A stretch of DNA of 7,079 bases, from positions 1 through 7,079 of the forward strand of contig RGAX01000148.1 of the NCBI GenBank assembly GCA_009919985.1, read 5' to 3'. This DNA comes from Opitutaceae bacterium. Its GTDB lineage: Bacteria > Verrucomicrobiota > Verrucomicrobiia > Opitutales > Opitutaceae. The notes under the pieces are model-generated. The model searched no databases and was not told the DNA's origin. It was given only the letters and a program-made list of their open reading frames with translations. The position numbers were made by a program, and so were the translations under genes. The first letter of the stretch is position 1; each line of letters begins with the position of its first letter. Of the stretch, positions 6,109 through 7,079 are shown in pieces.

Positions 6109-6639
6109 TCATTGTTCCGCTTGGCGGGCGAGTAGCCAGAGCAGATCGGCGAGGCGGTTGGTGAATTGCCGCAGTTCGGGCCGTACGGTCCGGCCGTGCG
6201 CGGGTAGGGCGCAGAGACGTCGTTCAGCGCGGCGGGCGACCACGCGCGCGGTATCAAAAGCGGCGCCGAGGGTGTTCGCTCCGGGTGTGGCCCAACCGTC
6301 GAATTTGAGGCCGCGGGCTTCGAGGGCGGCGACGGCGGCGTCGAGGGTGGTGACGTCGCCCGAGGAGATTTTTGCGAACTTCGATTCGGCGTACCGCGCG
6401 GCGTCGGTTTCGGCGCAGGCGACCTCGCCCATGAGGGCGACGAGGTTGTTTTGGAGGCTGGTGACGAGCGTGCGGACGGCGGCGTCGGTGAGGAGCGGTT
6501 TCACGGCGCCGAGGGCGACGTTGAGTTCGTCGTAGGCGCCGACGGCTTCGACTTGCGGGTGATCCTTCGGCACGCGTTGGCCGTAGAGGAGACTGGTCGT
6601 GCCGTCGTCTCCGGTGCGCGTGGCGATGGAACCGGACAT
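6109..6639 (-). CDS. pduO: Cob(I)alamin adenosyltransferase, PduO type
   Basis: A 176-aa cytoplasmic enzyme that transfers the adenosyl group of ATP to cob(I)alamin, making adenosylcobalamin (coenzyme B12), as in human MMAB and bacterial PduO. Diagnostic motifs: N-terminal ATP-binding TRTGDDGTTSL at residues 7-17, AVGAYDELNVALG near 32-44, the ARRAERRL helix at 135-142 with the ATP-contacting Arg/Glu, and TNRLADLLWLLAR at 160-172. The length matches single-domain members; no HbpS/GlcG-like extra domain. The start ATG 6639 lies only 5 bases after the stop of the preceding oxidoreductase, which indicates one transcript and possible translational coupling. No Shine-Dalgarno is obvious. The symbol follows the enzyme type; there is no propanediol-utilisation operon in view, so the role is most likely general B12 salvage. 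No upstream riboswitch is visible, since the promoter lies beyond the right edge. Confidence 0.93.
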   Translation of the reverse strand: MSGSIATRTGDDGTTSLLYGQRVPKDHPQVEAVGAYDELNVALGAVKPLLTDAAVRTLVTSLQNNLVALMGEVACAETDAARYAESKFAKISSGDVTTLDAAVAALEARGLKFDGWATPGANTLGAAFDTARVVARRAERRLCALPAHGRTVRPELRQFTNRLADLLWLLARQAEQ

Positions 6640-6644
6640 GGGGT

Positions 6645-7079
6645 TTACGGCGTGATCCGGCGCGCGGCCATCTGGGCGCGCAGGCAGAGCTCGGCGGCCT
6701 TAAAGGTGTGCGCTTGGGTCATGGCTTTCTCGGTGCGGTTGAGGCAGTCGAGAATGAGTTGGCCGAAGAATTTGAAACCGACTTTGCCGGCGACCTCGAG
6801 GTGTTGTTCTCCTTTGTCATCGACGATGTAGACGTGGTCTCCGGTTTTGTCGCGGCCGACGTCGACGTATTTACGAAGCTCGATGTAGCCCTTAGTGCCG
6901 AGAATGACCATGCGTCCGTCGCCCCATGTGCTCAAGCCGGTGGGGTTGAGCCAGTCGACGCGGATATAGTTAGACGAGCCGTTATTACCGAGGAGGGAGG
7001 CTTCGCCGAAGTCTTCGAGTTCGGGCTTGTCGGGATTATTGAAATTGCCGACGGCGGCTTGCGTGACGGTGGCGTCGGT
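6645..7079 (-). CDS. Gfo/Idh/MocA-family oxidoreductase, C-terminal part (partial)
   Basis: The last 144 codons of a gene that runs off the right edge; the frame is open from base 7079 to TAA at 6647-6645. The fragment carries the C-terminal substrate/dimer domain of large Gfo/Idh/MocA dehydrogenases: YIRVDWLNPTGLSTWGDGR, then ILGTKGYIELRKYVDVG, then DHVYIVDDKGEQH, and finally NRTEKAMTQAHTFKAAELC with LRAQ. These are NAD(P)-dependent, sugar- or inositol-related dehydrogenases, many copies of which occur in Verrucomicrobiota and Planctomycetota. The NAD-binding Rossmann domain and the catalytic EKP-type motif lie outside the window, so substrate cannot be inferred. An in-frame TTG at 6935 is not the real start, since conserved sequence continues upstream of it. 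It precedes pduO by 5 bases, probably in one operon, although no functional link between the two is known. Confidence 0.88.
   Translation of the reverse strand, partial: TDATVTQAAVGNFNNPDKPELEDFGEASLLGNNGSSNYIRVDWLNPTGLSTWGDGRMVILGTKGYIELRKYVDVGRDKTGDHVYIVDDKGEQHLEVAGKVGFKFFGQLILDCLNRTEKAMTQAHTFKAAELCLRAQMAARRITP

Noticed and set aside
6100..6640. + strand open frames opposite pduO
   Set aside because: Shadows of the conserved PduO-type gene; Ala/Arg/Ser-rich with no motifs.

Overview
The window is G+C-rich DNA with tightly packed bacterial genes. I infer a Verrucomicrobiota member, probably Opitutales/Opitutaceae-like. The basis is protein style and gene content: a PIN-PhoH protein, a Gfo/Idh/MocA oxidoreductase of the large planctomycete/verrucomicrobial type, DUF6580, cysH-cysD-cysN followed by an Rrf2 regulator, and starts with hardly any Shine-Dalgarno sequence. 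This is inference; no rRNA or other marker is present. I see no mobile element, CRISPR array, tRNA or rRNA.

Left part (1-2789, + strand): assimilatory sulfate reduction. The window opens in the last 32 codons of cysH (PAPS/APS reductase, ending with the catalytic ECGLH motif). Next come cysD (ATP sulfurylase small subunit), cysN (ATP sulfurylase GTPase subunit, no fused APS kinase) and an Rrf2-family repressor that probably controls the pathway. cysD is broken: both halves are well conserved, but they lie in different frames, and roughly 20-25 residues between them are missing. As written, no functional ATP sulfurylase small subunit can be made.

Middle part (2790-3911): a 157-aa protein on the + strand with an N-terminal amphipathic helix, an FGK-type (DUF3820/ExoX C-terminal-like) domain and an acidic C-terminal tail, DEEVPF, resembling the SSB protein-interaction tip. 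A GC-rich hairpin follows, then a possible 48-aa single-pass membrane microprotein on the - strand, then about 320 bases without a confident gene. A second GC hairpin lies in that stretch.

Right part: a complete + strand PIN-PhoH protein (3912-5450) with an unusual Lys/His-rich insertion inside its ATPase core. It meets, tail to tail, a - strand cluster transcribed in the order Gfo/Idh/MocA oxidoreductase (partial, runs off the right edge), PduO-type cob(I)alamin adenosyltransferase, DUF6580 membrane protein. The first two are only 5 bases apart and surely cotranscribed. The membrane protein follows after 60 bases and may have a cobalamin-related transport role.

The points most worth a second look are the lesion in cysD, the SSB-like tail on the FGK-domain protein, the insertion in PhoH, and the DUF6580-PduO pairing.
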